Assembly (NCBI GenBank): GCA_030426085.1
Contig: JAUHYW010000009.1
Location: 1 to 64,000 of the forward strand
Source: a bacterium
Lineage (GTDB): Bacteria; Myxococcota_A; Bradymonadia; UBA7976; UBA1532
Reading direction: 5' to 3'
DNA: 64,000 nucleotides
The notes below the pieces were generated by a model. It saw nothing but the letters and a program-made list of their open reading frames with translations, was not told the origin of the DNA and did not search any database. Position 1 is the first letter of the stretch; every line of letters starts with the position of its first letter. Made by a program: the position numbers and the translations under genes. Shown piece by piece: positions 44,016 to 53,384 of the stretch.

Positions 44016-46178
44016 TCAGCTCGCGATGCGCTCCACCGACGAGACGCCCTCGATGCGCTCGATCATGTGCATCACCCGGTTGAGCTGCTCGAGGTCGTTG
44101 ACGAGCACGGTGAAGTTGTTGACCGCCCGCCGATCGGGGGTGGTCTTGCAGTTGACCTCGGTGATGTTGATGCCGGCGTTGTGGAACGACTGGCTCATGC
44201 TGGCCAGGATGCCCGGGCTGTCGCTGCTGCAGACCCGGATCTCGACCGGGCGGGCCTGGCGGCCGCCGGTGTCCCACCGCACCGGCACCCGGCGGGCGGG
44301 GTCGTAGTCCAGCACCCGGGCGCAGTCCTTGCGGTGGATGGTCACCCCGTGGCCCTGGGTGATGAAGCCGATGATGTCGTCCCCGTGCACCGGCGAGCAG
44401 CACTTGGGGAAGCGCAGGGCGAGCCCCTCGAGGCCGTCGACGATGATGCCGCCCTTGGGCCGGGGCAGCACCTTCTTGACCAGCTTCTGGAAGGCGCTCT
44501 CCCGCTTGGGCTCCGGATCGGGCTCGGTGAGCTTGTCCGCCGGCAGCAGCTCGGGCAGCAGGTACTCCGGGCGGGCCTTGCCGTAGCCGAGCGCGACGAG
44601 CATCTCCTTCTCGGTCTTGAACTTGAGGTTGTCGAGCGCCTGCTCGAGCTGGCCGGTGCGGCGCAGCTTGTTGAGGCCGATGCCGTAGCGCCGCAGCTCC
44701 TTCTCGAGCACCTCCTGGCCGATCTGGAACGCGCGGGCGTTCTCCTCCTGGCGCAAGAAGGCCCGGATCTTGGTCGCCGCCCGGCCGGACTTGACGAACT
44801 TCAGCCAGTCGGGCTTGGGCTTGCTGCCCTTCTGCCGCTGGATCTCGACGATGTCGCCGTTCTGCAGCTCGTAGCGCAGCGAGACCTGGGTCCCGTTGAC
44901 CCGGGCCCCGACGCACTCGTGGCCAAGGTCGGTGTGGATCGTGTAGGCGAAGTCGACCGGGGTGGCCCCCCGGGGGAACGCTTTGACGTCGCCCTCCGGG
45001 GTGAAGACGTAGACCTCGTTGGCGAAGAGGTCGACCTTGACCGTCTCCATGAAGTCGGTCGGATCCTTGAGGTCGCGCTGCCACTCGAGGAGCTGCCGCA
45101 GCCAGCCGAACCGGGCGTCGGCCCCCTTGCTGTGCAGCCCGTACTGGCCCTCCTTGTAGGTCCAGTGGGCGGCCACGCCGAACTCGGCGGTCTGGTGCAT
45201 GTCGCCGGTGCGGATCTGGATCTCGATGCGCTCGTTCTCGGGCCCCATCACCGCGGTGTGCAGCGACTGGTAGTTGTTGTCCTTGGGCAGCGCGATGTAG
45301 TCCTTGAACCGGCCGGGCACCGGGCGCCACAGGCTGTGCACCATGCCCAGGGCCTCGTAGCAGGTCGAGACCCGGTCGACGATGATGCGGAACGCGAGGA
45401 TGTCGAAGAGGTGGTCCAGATCGCGGCCGGAGTTCTTCATCTTCTGCCGGATCGACCACAGATGCTTGGGCCGCCCGGTGACCTGGGCCTCGATGCCGTG
45501 TTCCCGCAGCGAGCGGTCGAGGTCGGCGATCACCCGCTCGATGTACTGCTCGCGCTCGGTGCGGGTCTTCTTGATGCGCTCGGCGAGCCGCTTGTACTCG
45601 GGGCCGTGCAGGTACTTGAAGCAGAGGTCTTCGAGCTCGGTCTTGATCCAGTTGATGCCCAGCCGGTTGGCGAGTGGGGCGTAGATGTCGAGCGTCTCCC
45701 GGGCGATGCGCTTCTGCTTCTCTTCGCGCAGGTACTTGAGCGTGCGCATGTTGTGCACGCGATCGGCGAGCTTGACGAGCACCACCCGCAGGTCGCGGCT
45801 CATCGCGATGAGCATCTTGCGGAAGTTCTCCGCCTGGGCCTCTTCGGCGCTCTCGAAGTTGATCTTCTCGAGCTTGGTGAGGCTGGAGACGAGGAAGGCG
45901 ATGTCGTCGCCGAACTGCTCTTCGATCTCCTGGATGGTCGCGACGGTGTCTTCGACGGTGTCGTGCAGCAGGCCGGCGCAGATCGAGGCGGTGTCGAGCC
46001 GGAGCTGGGCGACGATGTAGCTGACCTCGAGCGGGTGGATCAGGTAGGGCTCGCCGTTGACCCGGGTCTGACCCCGGTGGGCCTGGGCGCTGAAGATGTA
46101 CGCCTTGCGGACCCGATCGACGTCGGCGTCGGGGTGATGCCGCCGCAGCTCGTCGATGAGGTCGTCCAGCCGGATCAT
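44016..46178 (-). CDS. rel: Bifunctional (p)ppGpp synthetase/hydrolase
   Basis: A 720-residue RelA/SpoT homologue that makes and breaks the stringent-response alarmone (p)ppGpp. The hydrolase HD motif is intact (LLHDTVEDT, His72, Asp73, Glu76, Asp77). The synthetase domain has RFKDYIALPKDNNYQSLHTAV and the catalytic EIQIRT. The RxKD form (RFKD) is that of bifunctional enzymes. TGS (TPEGDVKAFPRGATPVDFAY) and C-terminal zinc-finger-like (RFPKCCSPVHGDDI) and ACT domains follow. It lies 75 bases after gmk, as in the gmk-rpoZ-spoT cluster of Proteobacteria, but without rpoZ. Confidence 0.97.
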   Translation of the reverse strand: MIRLDDLIDELRRHHPDADVDRVRKAYIFSAQAHRGQTRVNGEPYLIHPLEVSYIVAQLRLDTASICAGLLHDTVEDTVATIQEIEEQFGDDIAFLVSSLTKLEKINFESAEEAQAENFRKMLIAMSRDLRVVLVKLADRVHNMRTLKYLREEKQKRIARETLDIYAPLANRLGINWIKTELEDLCFKYLHGPEYKRLAERIKKTRTEREQYIERVIADLDRSLREHGIEAQVTGRPKHLWSIRQKMKNSGRDLDHLFDILAFRIIVDRVSTCYEALGMVHSLWRPVPGRFKDYIALPKDNNYQSLHTAVMGPENERIEIQIRTGDMHQTAEFGVAAHWTYKEGQYGLHSKGADARFGWLRQLLEWQRDLKDPTDFMETVKVDLFANEVYVFTPEGDVKAFPRGATPVDFAYTIHTDLGHECVGARVNGTQVSLRYELQNGDIVEIQRQKGSKPKPDWLKFVKSGRAATKIRAFLRQEENARAFQIGQEVLEKELRRYGIGLNKLRRTGQLEQALDNLKFKTEKEMLVALGYGKARPEYLLPELLPADKLTEPDPEPKRESAFQKLVKKVLPRPKGGIIVDGLEGLALRFPKCCSPVHGDDIIGFITQGHGVTIHRKDCARVLDYDPARRVPVRWDTGGRQARPVEIRVCSSDSPGILASMSQSFHNAGINITEVNCKTTPDRRAVNNFTVLVNDLEQLNRVMHMIERIEGVSSVERIAS

Positions 46179-46253
46179 GTAGGTCTCCTGCCGTCGAGCG
46201 GGGCCGATGTTAGCGCATCTGCCGCGGGCGTGCCCACCGCCGGGCGCCACCGC

Positions 46254-46859
46254 TCACGCGGACTCCGCGCGCAAGGCCTCGAGCAGCTCGAGCCGCCCGG
46301 CGGTGCGCGTCTTCGCTGATCGGTAGATGCTCTCGAGCTCGTCGACGGCGCGCTCGACCGTGTCGTTGACCACCAGGTGGTCGAACCAGCGGGCCTCGGC
46401 CAGCTCTTCGCGGCCCCGGGCGAGCCGGCGGGCGATGTCGGCCTCGTCGTTGGTGCCCCGCTTGCGCAGGCGGTCGGCCAGCTCGGTCCACGAGGGCGGC
46501 AGCAGGAAGACCGACACCGCGTCGTCGGGGTAGGCCTCGACGATCTGGGCCGCGCCCTTGACCTCGATGTCGAACAGCAGGCCGTGGCCCGCCGCGCGGG
46601 CGTCTTCGATGGTCTGCCGGGCGGTGCCGTACAGGTTGCCCACGTACTCGGCCCACTCGACGTAGCCCCCCTCGGCGATGCGGGCCCGGAAGTCGTCGTG
46701 GTCGGTGAAGTGGTAGTGCACCCCGCCCTGCTCACCGCGGCGGGGCGCCCGGGTGGTGTGGCTCACCGAGAGCTTCAGGTCGGGGTTGCGGGCCAGCAAC
46801 GCCCGACCGACGGTGCCTTTGCCGGTGCCGCTGACCGCGGCGAGGATCAAGAGGACCAT
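46254..46859 (-). CDS. gmk: Guanylate kinase
   Basis: Gmk phosphorylates GMP to GDP. At 201 residues the length is normal. GMP-binding residues occur in HTTRAPRRGEQGGVHYHF and EWAEYVGNLYGT, and the lid and C-terminal helices are recognisable (LADRLRKRGTNDEADIARRL). The P-loop reads AAVSGTGKGTVGRALL; the usual Gmk form is GPSGAGKST, so here Gly replaces the Ser/Thr right after the Lys and the loop looks more like adenylate kinase (GKGT). It is four bases after yicC. Confidence 0.93.
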   Translation of the reverse strand: MVLLILAAVSGTGKGTVGRALLARNPDLKLSVSHTTRAPRRGEQGGVHYHFTDHDDFRARIAEGGYVEWAEYVGNLYGTARQTIEDARAAGHGLLFDIEVKGAAQIVEAYPDDAVSVFLLPPSWTELADRLRKRGTNDEADIARRLARGREELAEARWFDHLVVNDTVERAVDELESIYRSAKTRTAGRLELLEALRAESA

Positions 46860-46863
46860 CGCT

Positions 46864-47751
46864 TCACTCCACGTTCTGGATCTGCTCCCGCAGGCGCTCG
46901 AGCTCGCCCTTGAGCTCGACGACCCGGCGGGTCATCTCCACCGCCTGCACCTTGCTGCCCACGGTGTTGGTCTCGCGCAGCATCTCCTGGCAGATGAAGT
47001 CGAACCGCCGGCCGATGGCGGCCCCCTCGGACAGCAGCTCGCGGCCCTGGGCGATATGGCTGGCGAGGCGGGCCAGCTCTTCGGCGACGTCGGTCTTCTC
47101 GGCGAAGAGGGCCACCTCGTGCAGCACCCGGGCCTCGTCCACCTCGCGGCCGACGGCGGACAGCGTCTCGTGCAGGCGCCTCTCGAAGCGGGCCCGCCAG
47201 GCGGCGGCCTGCGCCGGGGCCTCGCGGGCGAGGGCCGCCCGGTGGGTCTCGATGGCGTCCAGGTGACCGTTCACCACCGCGGCGAGGCTGGCGCCCTCGC
47301 GGGCCCGCATCGCGATCAGGGCGTCCAGCGCGCCGTCGAGCCCGGCGAGCAGCGGGCCCGGGTCGTCGGCCTCGTCATCGTCGGCGACGGTCGCCAGTAC
47401 ACCCGGCCAGCCGGCGAGGGTCGCGGTGTCGCACCCGTCGGGCACGCCGAGCTTCGCGGCCATCTCCCGGTGGGCGGCGCGCACCGCCTCGGCCAGCGGC
47501 CAGTTCACCCGCACCGCCCGGGCCGGCGGGGTGTCGCCGCCGAGGGCGGTCACGGTCACGTCGAGGCGGCCCCGGTGCAGGCGCTCGGCGACCCGGGCCC
47601 GCAGCGCGGACTCGTGCATCGCGAGGGCCCGCGGCAGGCGCAAGCGCACGTCGAGGAAGCGGTGGTTGACCGCCCGCAGCTCGATGGTGTGCTCGATGCC
47701 CGAGAGGTCGACGGTGCGCCGGCCGAAGCCGGTCATGCTGCGAATGGACAT
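46864..47751 (-). CDS. yicC: YicC-family endoribonuclease-like protein
   Basis: A 295-residue YicC-type protein; members have been linked to endoribonuclease activity and stress. The hallmark N-terminus SMTGFGRRTVDLSGIEHTIE and VNHRFLDVRLRLPR are present, and the C-terminal DUF1732 part ends with the conserved GRRFDFICQEMLRETNTVGSK and the EIQNVE-like tail (REQIQNVE). It leads the yicC-gmk-rel cluster, the order seen across many Proteobacteria. Confidence 0.95.
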   Translation of the reverse strand: MSIRSMTGFGRRTVDLSGIEHTIELRAVNHRFLDVRLRLPRALAMHESALRARVAERLHRGRLDVTVTALGGDTPPARAVRVNWPLAEAVRAAHREMAAKLGVPDGCDTATLAGWPGVLATVADDDEADDPGPLLAGLDGALDALIAMRAREGASLAAVVNGHLDAIETHRAALAREAPAQAAAWRARFERRLHETLSAVGREVDEARVLHEVALFAEKTDVAEELARLASHIAQGRELLSEGAAIGRRFDFICQEMLRETNTVGSKVQAVEMTRRVVELKGELERLREQIQNVE

Positions 47752-47806
47752 GGCGGCGGATTAGCACATCCGCGCGTCGGCGAGAAGCGGGTCGGGCGCG
47801 GTGGGG

Positions 47807-48085
47807 TCAGTCGCGGGGCGCCCGGGCGGCGACGACGACCGGGGCCCGCCGGGCGCGGGCCATCTGCTCGACGGCGCCCTCGTCGAACCCGAGCTGCTCG
47901 GCGGTCTGGAGGACGACCCGGTAGGCGGCGGCCCGCGCCTGGAGCCGGGTCGCGAGCGACGGGGTGGGCAGCGCGGCGGACTCGGCCTCGAGCCGGTGGT
48001 CGGCGTCGGCGGCGGGCTCGGCCGCGGCGGTGGAGCCGAGCGCGATCAGGGCCAGCAGAGCCATCGGGAGCGACAGGCGAGCCAT
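47807..48085 (-). CDS. Small exported protein of unknown function
   Basis: A 92-residue protein with a clear signal peptide (MARLSLPMALLALIALGSTAAAEP) and a short helical mature part (LATRLQARAAAYRVVLQTAE, then VEQMARARRAPVVVAA). GGAGG nine bases before the ATG and an upstream TTGCAT-N17-TATCTT promoter support that it is a real gene. I do not recognise a family. The ATG at 48085 was chosen from the signal peptide and Shine-Dalgarno. Confidence 0.75.
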   Translation of the reverse strand: MARLSLPMALLALIALGSTAAAEPAADADHRLEAESAALPTPSLATRLQARAAAYRVVLQTAEQLGFDEGAVEQMARARRAPVVVAARAPRD

Positions 48086-48120
48086 GGGGAGACCTCCGCG
48101 GACATCGTGTGTGCAGATGT

Positions 48121-48149
48121 AAGATAGTGTAGTCAGATGGGCGATGCAA
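48121..48149 (-). promoter_or_regulatory. Promoter of the small exported-protein gene
   Basis: TTGCAT (48149-48144) and TATCTT (48126-48121) on the - strand, spaced by 17 bases, 36 bases before the ATG. The stretch is markedly AT-rich for this window. Confidence 0.6.
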
Positions 48150-48179
48150 CGGCTTTGTGCGCCCACCCGGGGGCCGGGC

Positions 48180-50753
48180 TCAGCGGACCGGCGGGTCGTC
48201 GGCGACGAAGGTGTCGAGCACCCGGGCGGCGGGCGGCGGCGGGCGCCCGGTGAAGACGAGCGCGGTGCCGGCCCCGGCGGCGAGGCGGGCCGGGCGCAGC
48301 GCGCCGGTGGGGGCCCGGGCCATCCACAGGCGTTCGCCGCGGGCGAAGTAGAGCCGATGGCTGCCGGTGTCGACGGTGCCCCGCTCGCCGAGGAGCAGCC
48401 CGTCGAGCGCCCCGGCGAGCTGGAGCGCCCGGGCGGCGGCGGCCCGATCACCGGTGGGCTCGGAGACGTGCACCACCCGGCCGTCGGCCCGGATCCCGAG
48501 CGCCGAGATGGGCGCTGTTCCCCGCACCTCGGCCCCCTCGGCCAGCGCCCCGCCGGCGAGCAGCGCCGGGCCCTGGATCAGATCGGTCCACCGCCCGTCG
48601 ACCGGCAGGCCCGCGCCGTAGCGGCCGATGTGCAGCGCGCCGTCGACGTCGGCGGCGAGGGTCATCACCCCCGGCTGCGGCGGGCGCCACGGCCGACCGT
48701 CGACCATGAACCCGTAGGGCGAGGGGTCGGTCCGCAGGCCGATGTCGATCCAGATCACCGGCGGCCCGGGCAGGCTGAGGCCGGCCGGCGGAACCCCGGT
48801 GGTGGGCCGGATCTCGGCGAGGCCGGGCACGACGTGCGGCCGCAGGCGGTCGGCTTCGAGCAGCAGCGCCCCGAGTTGGCGCCGGCCGCCGACCCGGACG
48901 CCGTCGATCCAGGTGCTCGAGACCGCCGCGGCGCCGTCGAGCCGATGGATCGGCCGCCAGCGCCCCTCCCCGGGCGCGGCGTCCTCCAGCGTGAGATCGG
49001 GTGGCCGGCGATCGGCCCGCACCAGATAGAAGAAGTCGCGGGCGTCGACCCCCAGCCAGCGGCCGAGGCGGTGGTCCATCGCCGGCACCCCCCGCGCCGG
49101 GGCCAGCCCCTCGCCCTCGGGTCGGTACAGCTCGAGGCCGATGTGGCCCGGGTTCATGTCGAGGTGCAGCGCGAAGACCACCCCGGCCCGGCGCATCGCC
49201 TCGCCGAGCCGCTCGGCGCCAATGGCTCGGCTCCAGCCGTAGATCAAGACGCCGTCTTCGGTGACGCCCAGCGCCGAGCGCGGGGTGCGGGCGGCGTCCA
49301 GATCGGCGACGAGCTTGCCCCAACGGCGGACCTGTCGGGGGTTGACGACGCCGGCCTCGATGAGCGGCGCCTGGTTCTGGCGCAGGTCGGTCCACGGCGG
49401 GGCGAGCGCCTCGGCGTCCCACAGCCCGAAGCCGGCCCGGCCGTCGGGGTCGGTCACGACCGTCGCCAGCCCCCGCACCGGGCGGATGAGCGGGCGGCGA
49501 CCTTCGATGGTGCCGAACCGGCCGTGCTCGGCCTTGAACCCACCGTTGAACGCAGCCACCAGTCGAGCCCGGTGCGCCGGCTCGATCCGGCCCGACCCCC
49601 GCACCCCGGTAGTCGAGCGCGGGTGGCGGGTCCCGGCGACGAAGTGCAGGCCCAGGCGGCGCATGTCGAAGGCAAACAGGTGCGTGCGCTCGTAGGGCCG
49701 CTCGGGATCGACCCGCACGAAGGTCTGGAGCGCGGCGGGGTCGCCGTCTTCGACCTGGGTCTCGACCGGCTGCCAGCGGCCTTCGCCGGGCAGGCCGGCC
49801 TCGCCGATGTCGATCGCGGGCGGCGGCCACCGGCGCTCGGTGGCCGCCGCCTCGATGATGGGGGTCACCGGCAGGCGGTCGGCGGCGGTGGGGAACACGC
49901 GGTGTCGCTGGCGGCGCAGCCAGTCGGTGACGCTGAAGAGGGCGTCCTCCACCGCCATGACCCGCCGGGCGCCGACGACCGCCGAGCGGCGCAGAGCGTC
50001 GGCGGCGAGGCCGAGCGGCTCCTGCTCGGGTGGGGCGCCGACGAGCAGCTCGGCCGCCTCGGGGGGCGCGATCCGCTCGGCGGTGGGCTGCACGGCGATC
50101 TCGGCGTCGTCGGTGGTCAGCGCGAAGCCCTCGGCGGTGAGCCGGCCCACGATGATCCCGGTCGGTCGGCGCAGCACGACGTCGGCCCGGCGGGGGCCGT
50201 CCCAGGTGCCGAAGGCCTGCCGGGCGTTGATGGCGGCGGCGAGGCGGGTGCTCCACGGCACGCCGTCGGGCAGCCAGCTCCGGCCGAAGTCGAGCAGGGT
50301 CACCCCGGGGATGCGCTCGCCGACGCGCACCGCGTACAGCACCCGCTCCCCGCGGGCGTCGAGCAGAAGCTCGTGGCCATCCGGCGTCCGGCTGAGGTTG
50401 CGCGGCTCGGAGAGCACGACGGGCACGCCGGTCGGAGCGAGGCGGCCGCGCAGGGTGTAGAGATCGGCGGCGCCCCGGCCGGCGGTGAACCACGCGGCGA
50501 ACGGGCGCCCCGCGCCGACGGGGCCGTCGGCGACCTCGACGATACGCAGATCGACCGGATCGACGGTCAGCCCCCGGGCCTCGAGGTGGGCGATGAGGTT
50601 GTCCCGGACGACGGGCCCGTCGAGCGGCGTGTCGGCGGCCTGACGATAGCCCGCCTCGGGGCGCTCACCGGCGCGGTGGAGCGAGACTGCGGCAGCCGCA
50701 CCGATGGCGAGGGCGAGCAACACCGCCCGCCGACCGAGCAGGGCCCGCCACAC
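48180..50753 (-). CDS. Phosphodiester glycosidase (NAGPA)-domain protein
   Basis: An 857-residue exported protein with an N-terminal hydrophobic anchor or signal (RRAVLLALAIGAAAAVSL). The central domain (about 390-590) matches the phosphodiester glycosidase family (NAGPA-like): RLVAAFNGGFKAEHGRFG, GWSRAIGAERLGEAMRRAG and ALHLDMNPGHIGLELYRP. These enzymes remove sugar phosphodiester caps, and the bacterial members are linked to exopolysaccharides. The other parts, about 390 residues before and 270 after, look beta-rich but are not recognised. The start is GTG. It lies 37 bases after the HARE/Mrr-like gene, so the two may share a transcript. Confidence 0.82.
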   Translation of the reverse strand: MWRALLGRRAVLLALAIGAAAAVSLHRAGERPEAGYRQAADTPLDGPVVRDNLIAHLEARGLTVDPVDLRIVEVADGPVGAGRPFAAWFTAGRGAADLYTLRGRLAPTGVPVVLSEPRNLSRTPDGHELLLDARGERVLYAVRVGERIPGVTLLDFGRSWLPDGVPWSTRLAAAINARQAFGTWDGPRRADVVLRRPTGIIVGRLTAEGFALTTDDAEIAVQPTAERIAPPEAAELLVGAPPEQEPLGLAADALRRSAVVGARRVMAVEDALFSVTDWLRRQRHRVFPTAADRLPVTPIIEAAATERRWPPPAIDIGEAGLPGEGRWQPVETQVEDGDPAALQTFVRVDPERPYERTHLFAFDMRRLGLHFVAGTRHPRSTTGVRGSGRIEPAHRARLVAAFNGGFKAEHGRFGTIEGRRPLIRPVRGLATVVTDPDGRAGFGLWDAEALAPPWTDLRQNQAPLIEAGVVNPRQVRRWGKLVADLDAARTPRSALGVTEDGVLIYGWSRAIGAERLGEAMRRAGVVFALHLDMNPGHIGLELYRPEGEGLAPARGVPAMDHRLGRWLGVDARDFFYLVRADRRPPDLTLEDAAPGEGRWRPIHRLDGAAAVSSTWIDGVRVGGRRQLGALLLEADRLRPHVVPGLAEIRPTTGVPPAGLSLPGPPVIWIDIGLRTDPSPYGFMVDGRPWRPPQPGVMTLAADVDGALHIGRYGAGLPVDGRWTDLIQGPALLAGGALAEGAEVRGTAPISALGIRADGRVVHVSEPTGDRAAAARALQLAGALDGLLLGERGTVDTGSHRLYFARGERLWMARAPTGALRPARLAAGAGTALVFTGRPPPPAARVLDTFVADDPPVR

Positions 50754-50790
50754 GCTCAGGTGCTCCCGCGGGCGCTCGGCGCCGCCGGGC

Positions 50791-53193
50791 TCACCCTTCG
50801 AGGCTCTCGAAGAACGCCGCGTCGAGGTGACGCATCACCGGCTGGTGGCTCGCCAGACCGATGCCGTGCTCGAAGAGCAGCCCGGCGAGGCCGGCCCCGT
50901 CGATGAGGCGGACGTGAGCCAGCCCGTCCTGCCGCGCCTCGGCCCGGGCCGAAGCGGCGAAGGTGCCCACGGTCACGACCAGCCCCGAGTCGGCCTCGAA
51001 GTTGGCCAGCGAGTCCCGCAGCCGGCGGATGGTGCCGTCCTTGATCGGGCCCCACGAGCGGCGGGCGACGACGGCGATGGCCTCGCGGCTGCCGCCGCCG
51101 AGGGGGCGGCTGACCGTCAGGGCGACGGTGCCGGTCTGGCGGTGCACGACCTTGACCCCGTGGTGGCCGAGCTGCTCGAGCAGCATCACCATCACCTGCT
51201 CGAAGCCGGCGTCGGTCAGATCACCGACCCGGGCGAGCAGGTCGCGGCGCACCAGCTCCTGCTGCTCGGCGAGGGCCTCGTGGATCTGCTTCTCGAGCGC
51301 CCGATAGCGCGCCGAGAGGCCCCACTCGGTCAGCCCCACGTCGCCGCCGTAGTGAGCCACGAACTGCGGCCGCAGCCCGGCCCGCTCCCGGTGCACGTTG
51401 TCGGCCCGCAGCGCCGCCCGCAGCCCGACCGCGCCGCTCTCGGCGGTGGCGTCGACCTGCTCGGCGAGGGCGCTCATGCTCATCGGGGAGCCGTGCCCCC
51501 GCAGCGCGGCCAAGGCCGCCGAGACGAGGGTGCTGGTGGGGCCGACCTCGGCCAGCGCCGGAGCGCGGCGCTCGCTCTCCGGCTCGACCTGCGCCTTGCG
51601 CTTCTCGCGATACGGCCGGCGGCTCTGGGCGAGCGGGACCTCCAACGGATCGGCCTTCGGCGTCGCCGGCTCCGACCCGCGGCGGGCGGCGAGCTTCGCC
51701 TTGAGCGCCGCCCGGGCACCGCCCGCCGGAGCCTCGCCGGCGTCGGCGTCCGCGGTCGGCGCTGCGGCCGGCTCGGCCGGCGCCGGTCGAGAAGCCCCGC
51801 CGCGCGCGGCCAGCCTCGCTTTGAGCGCCGCGCGGGGATCGACCGACCCGCCTCGGGTGGGGGGCGCGCTCGGCGCCTTCGCCGGGGCCTTCTCGGCCTT
51901 CGCAGGCTGCTCTGCCGTCTTCGTCGGAGCGGCGGGGGCCTCGGCGGCGTCGGCGCTCGCCCCGTGCCGCGCGGCCAGACGGGCCTTCAGGCGGGCCCGG
52001 GGATCCCCGCTCCGGGCCGGGCTCGCCGCGGGTTCGCGGGCGGCGGGGGCCTCAGCGGGCGTTTCCTCGGCGGCGGCGCTCCGACCCAGGCGCGCGGCGA
52101 GGCGGGCCTTCACCGCTGCCTTCACATCCGCCGTCTCGCTCGAGCGGCCGCGGCCGGTCGCCTCGGGCGCCGCGTCTTCCGCGCGGCCGCCCTGCCGCCG
52201 GCGACGCCTGCTCCGGGGGGCCTCCTTCTTCTCTTCGGCGGGCGCCTCGTCGCGGGCGATCCGCGTCGCCAGTCGACTCTTGAGCAGGGCCCGGGTCCCC
52301 TCGGCGGCGGGGGCGGGCTCGGCGGGGGTCGGCGCCGGGGTCGACCCGGCCGAATCGGGGGTCGCCTCGGCCGCCTTGGAGGGGCGGGTCCGCCGGAGCC
52401 GCGCCTTCAAGCGCGCCCGCGGATCATCCCCGGCGTCGGACGCCGATCGCTCGTCCTTCTCGGGGGCCTTCTGCGGCTCGGGGGCCTTCTGCGCCTCGGG
52501 GCGCTTCTGCGGCGCGGCGTCGGCCTTCGGCGACTCCTCGTCGGCCTTCGAGCCCCGGCGGCGACGGGGCTTGTCTCCGCTCCGCCCGCTGCGCTCCCCA
52601 CTGTCCCGCCGACGGCGCCGACGGCGCCCTTCGCTCGGGCGGTCGTCGCTCTCGTCGTCGCTCTTCTCGACCGTCTCGGCGGCCGACCCCTCGCTCACCG
52701 GCTGGTCGGTGACCTCGGACGCCTTGCGCCGCAGGCGCTCCCACAGCTTGCCCTTGAGGGCGTCCCGGTCGGACGCGCTGGCGCTCAGCTCGGCGGCCTC
52801 GTCGAGCGAGCGGGGCGTCTCACTGCCCGTCGGTGTCGGCTCCTCGCGGCGTCGGCGGCGGCGGCGGGGCCTCTCGTCGTCGCCCTCGGGCTTCGCCTCG
52901 GGCGCCCTCTCGGCCTTCGCTTCGGGCTTCTTCTCGGTCGGGGCCTGCGTGGACGGCGCCGGGCCCGAGCCGTCGGACACGGTGAAGATGCCCCGGCGGG
53001 CCTCGACGACGACCCCCTCGGCCACGCCGGCCACGAGCGCCGCCCGCAGATCTTCCAGGCTCGGCTCGCCCTCGAAGCGGTCGTCCTGCTCGCCCGTCCG
53101 CAAGATGCGGCGCACGTTCAACGGGCGGCCGGCGTCTTCGAGGATCCGGCGAGCGGTCTGCAACAGGCGGGCGTCGCGGGCACTGGCTGTCAT
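50791..53193 (-). CDS. HARE-HTH / Mrr-like protein with basic repeats and degenerate nuclease site
   Basis: An 800-residue, highly charged protein. Residues 5-75 form a winged helix of the HARE-HTH type (ARRILEDAGRPLNVRRILR). The middle (about 80-540) is disordered, Lys/Arg/Ala/Glu/Pro-rich, with poly-Arg runs and seven copies of a helical motif like ARLKARLAARHG (near 145, 260, 300, 378, 398, 453 and 493). A second HARE-like wing (about 553-625) leads to an Mrr-type PD-(D/E)XK domain (about 660-775: FEQVMVMLLEQLGHHGVKVV, LVVTVGTFAASARAEA, VRLIDGAGLAGLL). The catalytic GIDL and QxK positions read TVAL and VARR, so nuclease activity is probably lost. It likely binds DNA or chromatin. No partner methylase is nearby. 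Confidence 0.8.
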   Translation of the reverse strand: MTASARDARLLQTARRILEDAGRPLNVRRILRTGEQDDRFEGEPSLEDLRAALVAGVAEGVVVEARRGIFTVSDGSGPAPSTQAPTEKKPEAKAERAPEAKPEGDDERPRRRRRRREEPTPTGSETPRSLDEAAELSASASDRDALKGKLWERLRRKASEVTDQPVSEGSAAETVEKSDDESDDRPSEGRRRRRRRDSGERSGRSGDKPRRRRGSKADEESPKADAAPQKRPEAQKAPEPQKAPEKDERSASDAGDDPRARLKARLRRTRPSKAAEATPDSAGSTPAPTPAEPAPAAEGTRALLKSRLATRIARDEAPAEEKKEAPRSRRRRRQGGRAEDAAPEATGRGRSSETADVKAAVKARLAARLGRSAAAEETPAEAPAAREPAASPARSGDPRARLKARLAARHGASADAAEAPAAPTKTAEQPAKAEKAPAKAPSAPPTRGGSVDPRAALKARLAARGGASRPAPAEPAAAPTADADAGEAPAGGARAALKAKLAARRGSEPATPKADPLEVPLAQSRRPYREKRKAQVEPESERRAPALAEVGPTSTLVSAALAALRGHGSPMSMSALAEQVDATAESGAVGLRAALRADNVHRERAGLRPQFVAHYGGDVGLTEWGLSARYRALEKQIHEALAEQQELVRRDLLARVGDLTDAGFEQVMVMLLEQLGHHGVKVVHRQTGTVALTVSRPLGGGSREAIAVVARRSWGPIKDGTIRRLRDSLANFEADSGLVVTVGTFAASARAEARQDGLAHVRLIDGAGLAGLLFEHGIGLASHQPVMRHLDAAFFESLEG

Positions 53194-53384
53194 GGCGCTC
53201 TCGATGCTGTCTCTGAGTCGTCAGGGGGGGCCGCCTGCGGGTCGCCGACGGCCGCATCTGGATGGCTTCACTACCAGAGAGCTGCGGCGACCGAAAGTCA
53301 TCCGCGTCAGAAAGCCGGCGGCGGCCGCGCTTTGCGCGCGCGTCGCCGGTTGCCGCGCCCCGATCGCCGTGCGAGGATGCGCCG

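Noticed and set aside
46179-46253. A hidden rpoZ gene between gmk and rel
   Set aside because: Only 75 bases are available and no omega-like sequence is readable on either strand.
50791-53193. Active Mrr-type restriction enzyme
   Set aside because: The catalytic Asp and the QxK motif are missing in the nuclease-like domain.
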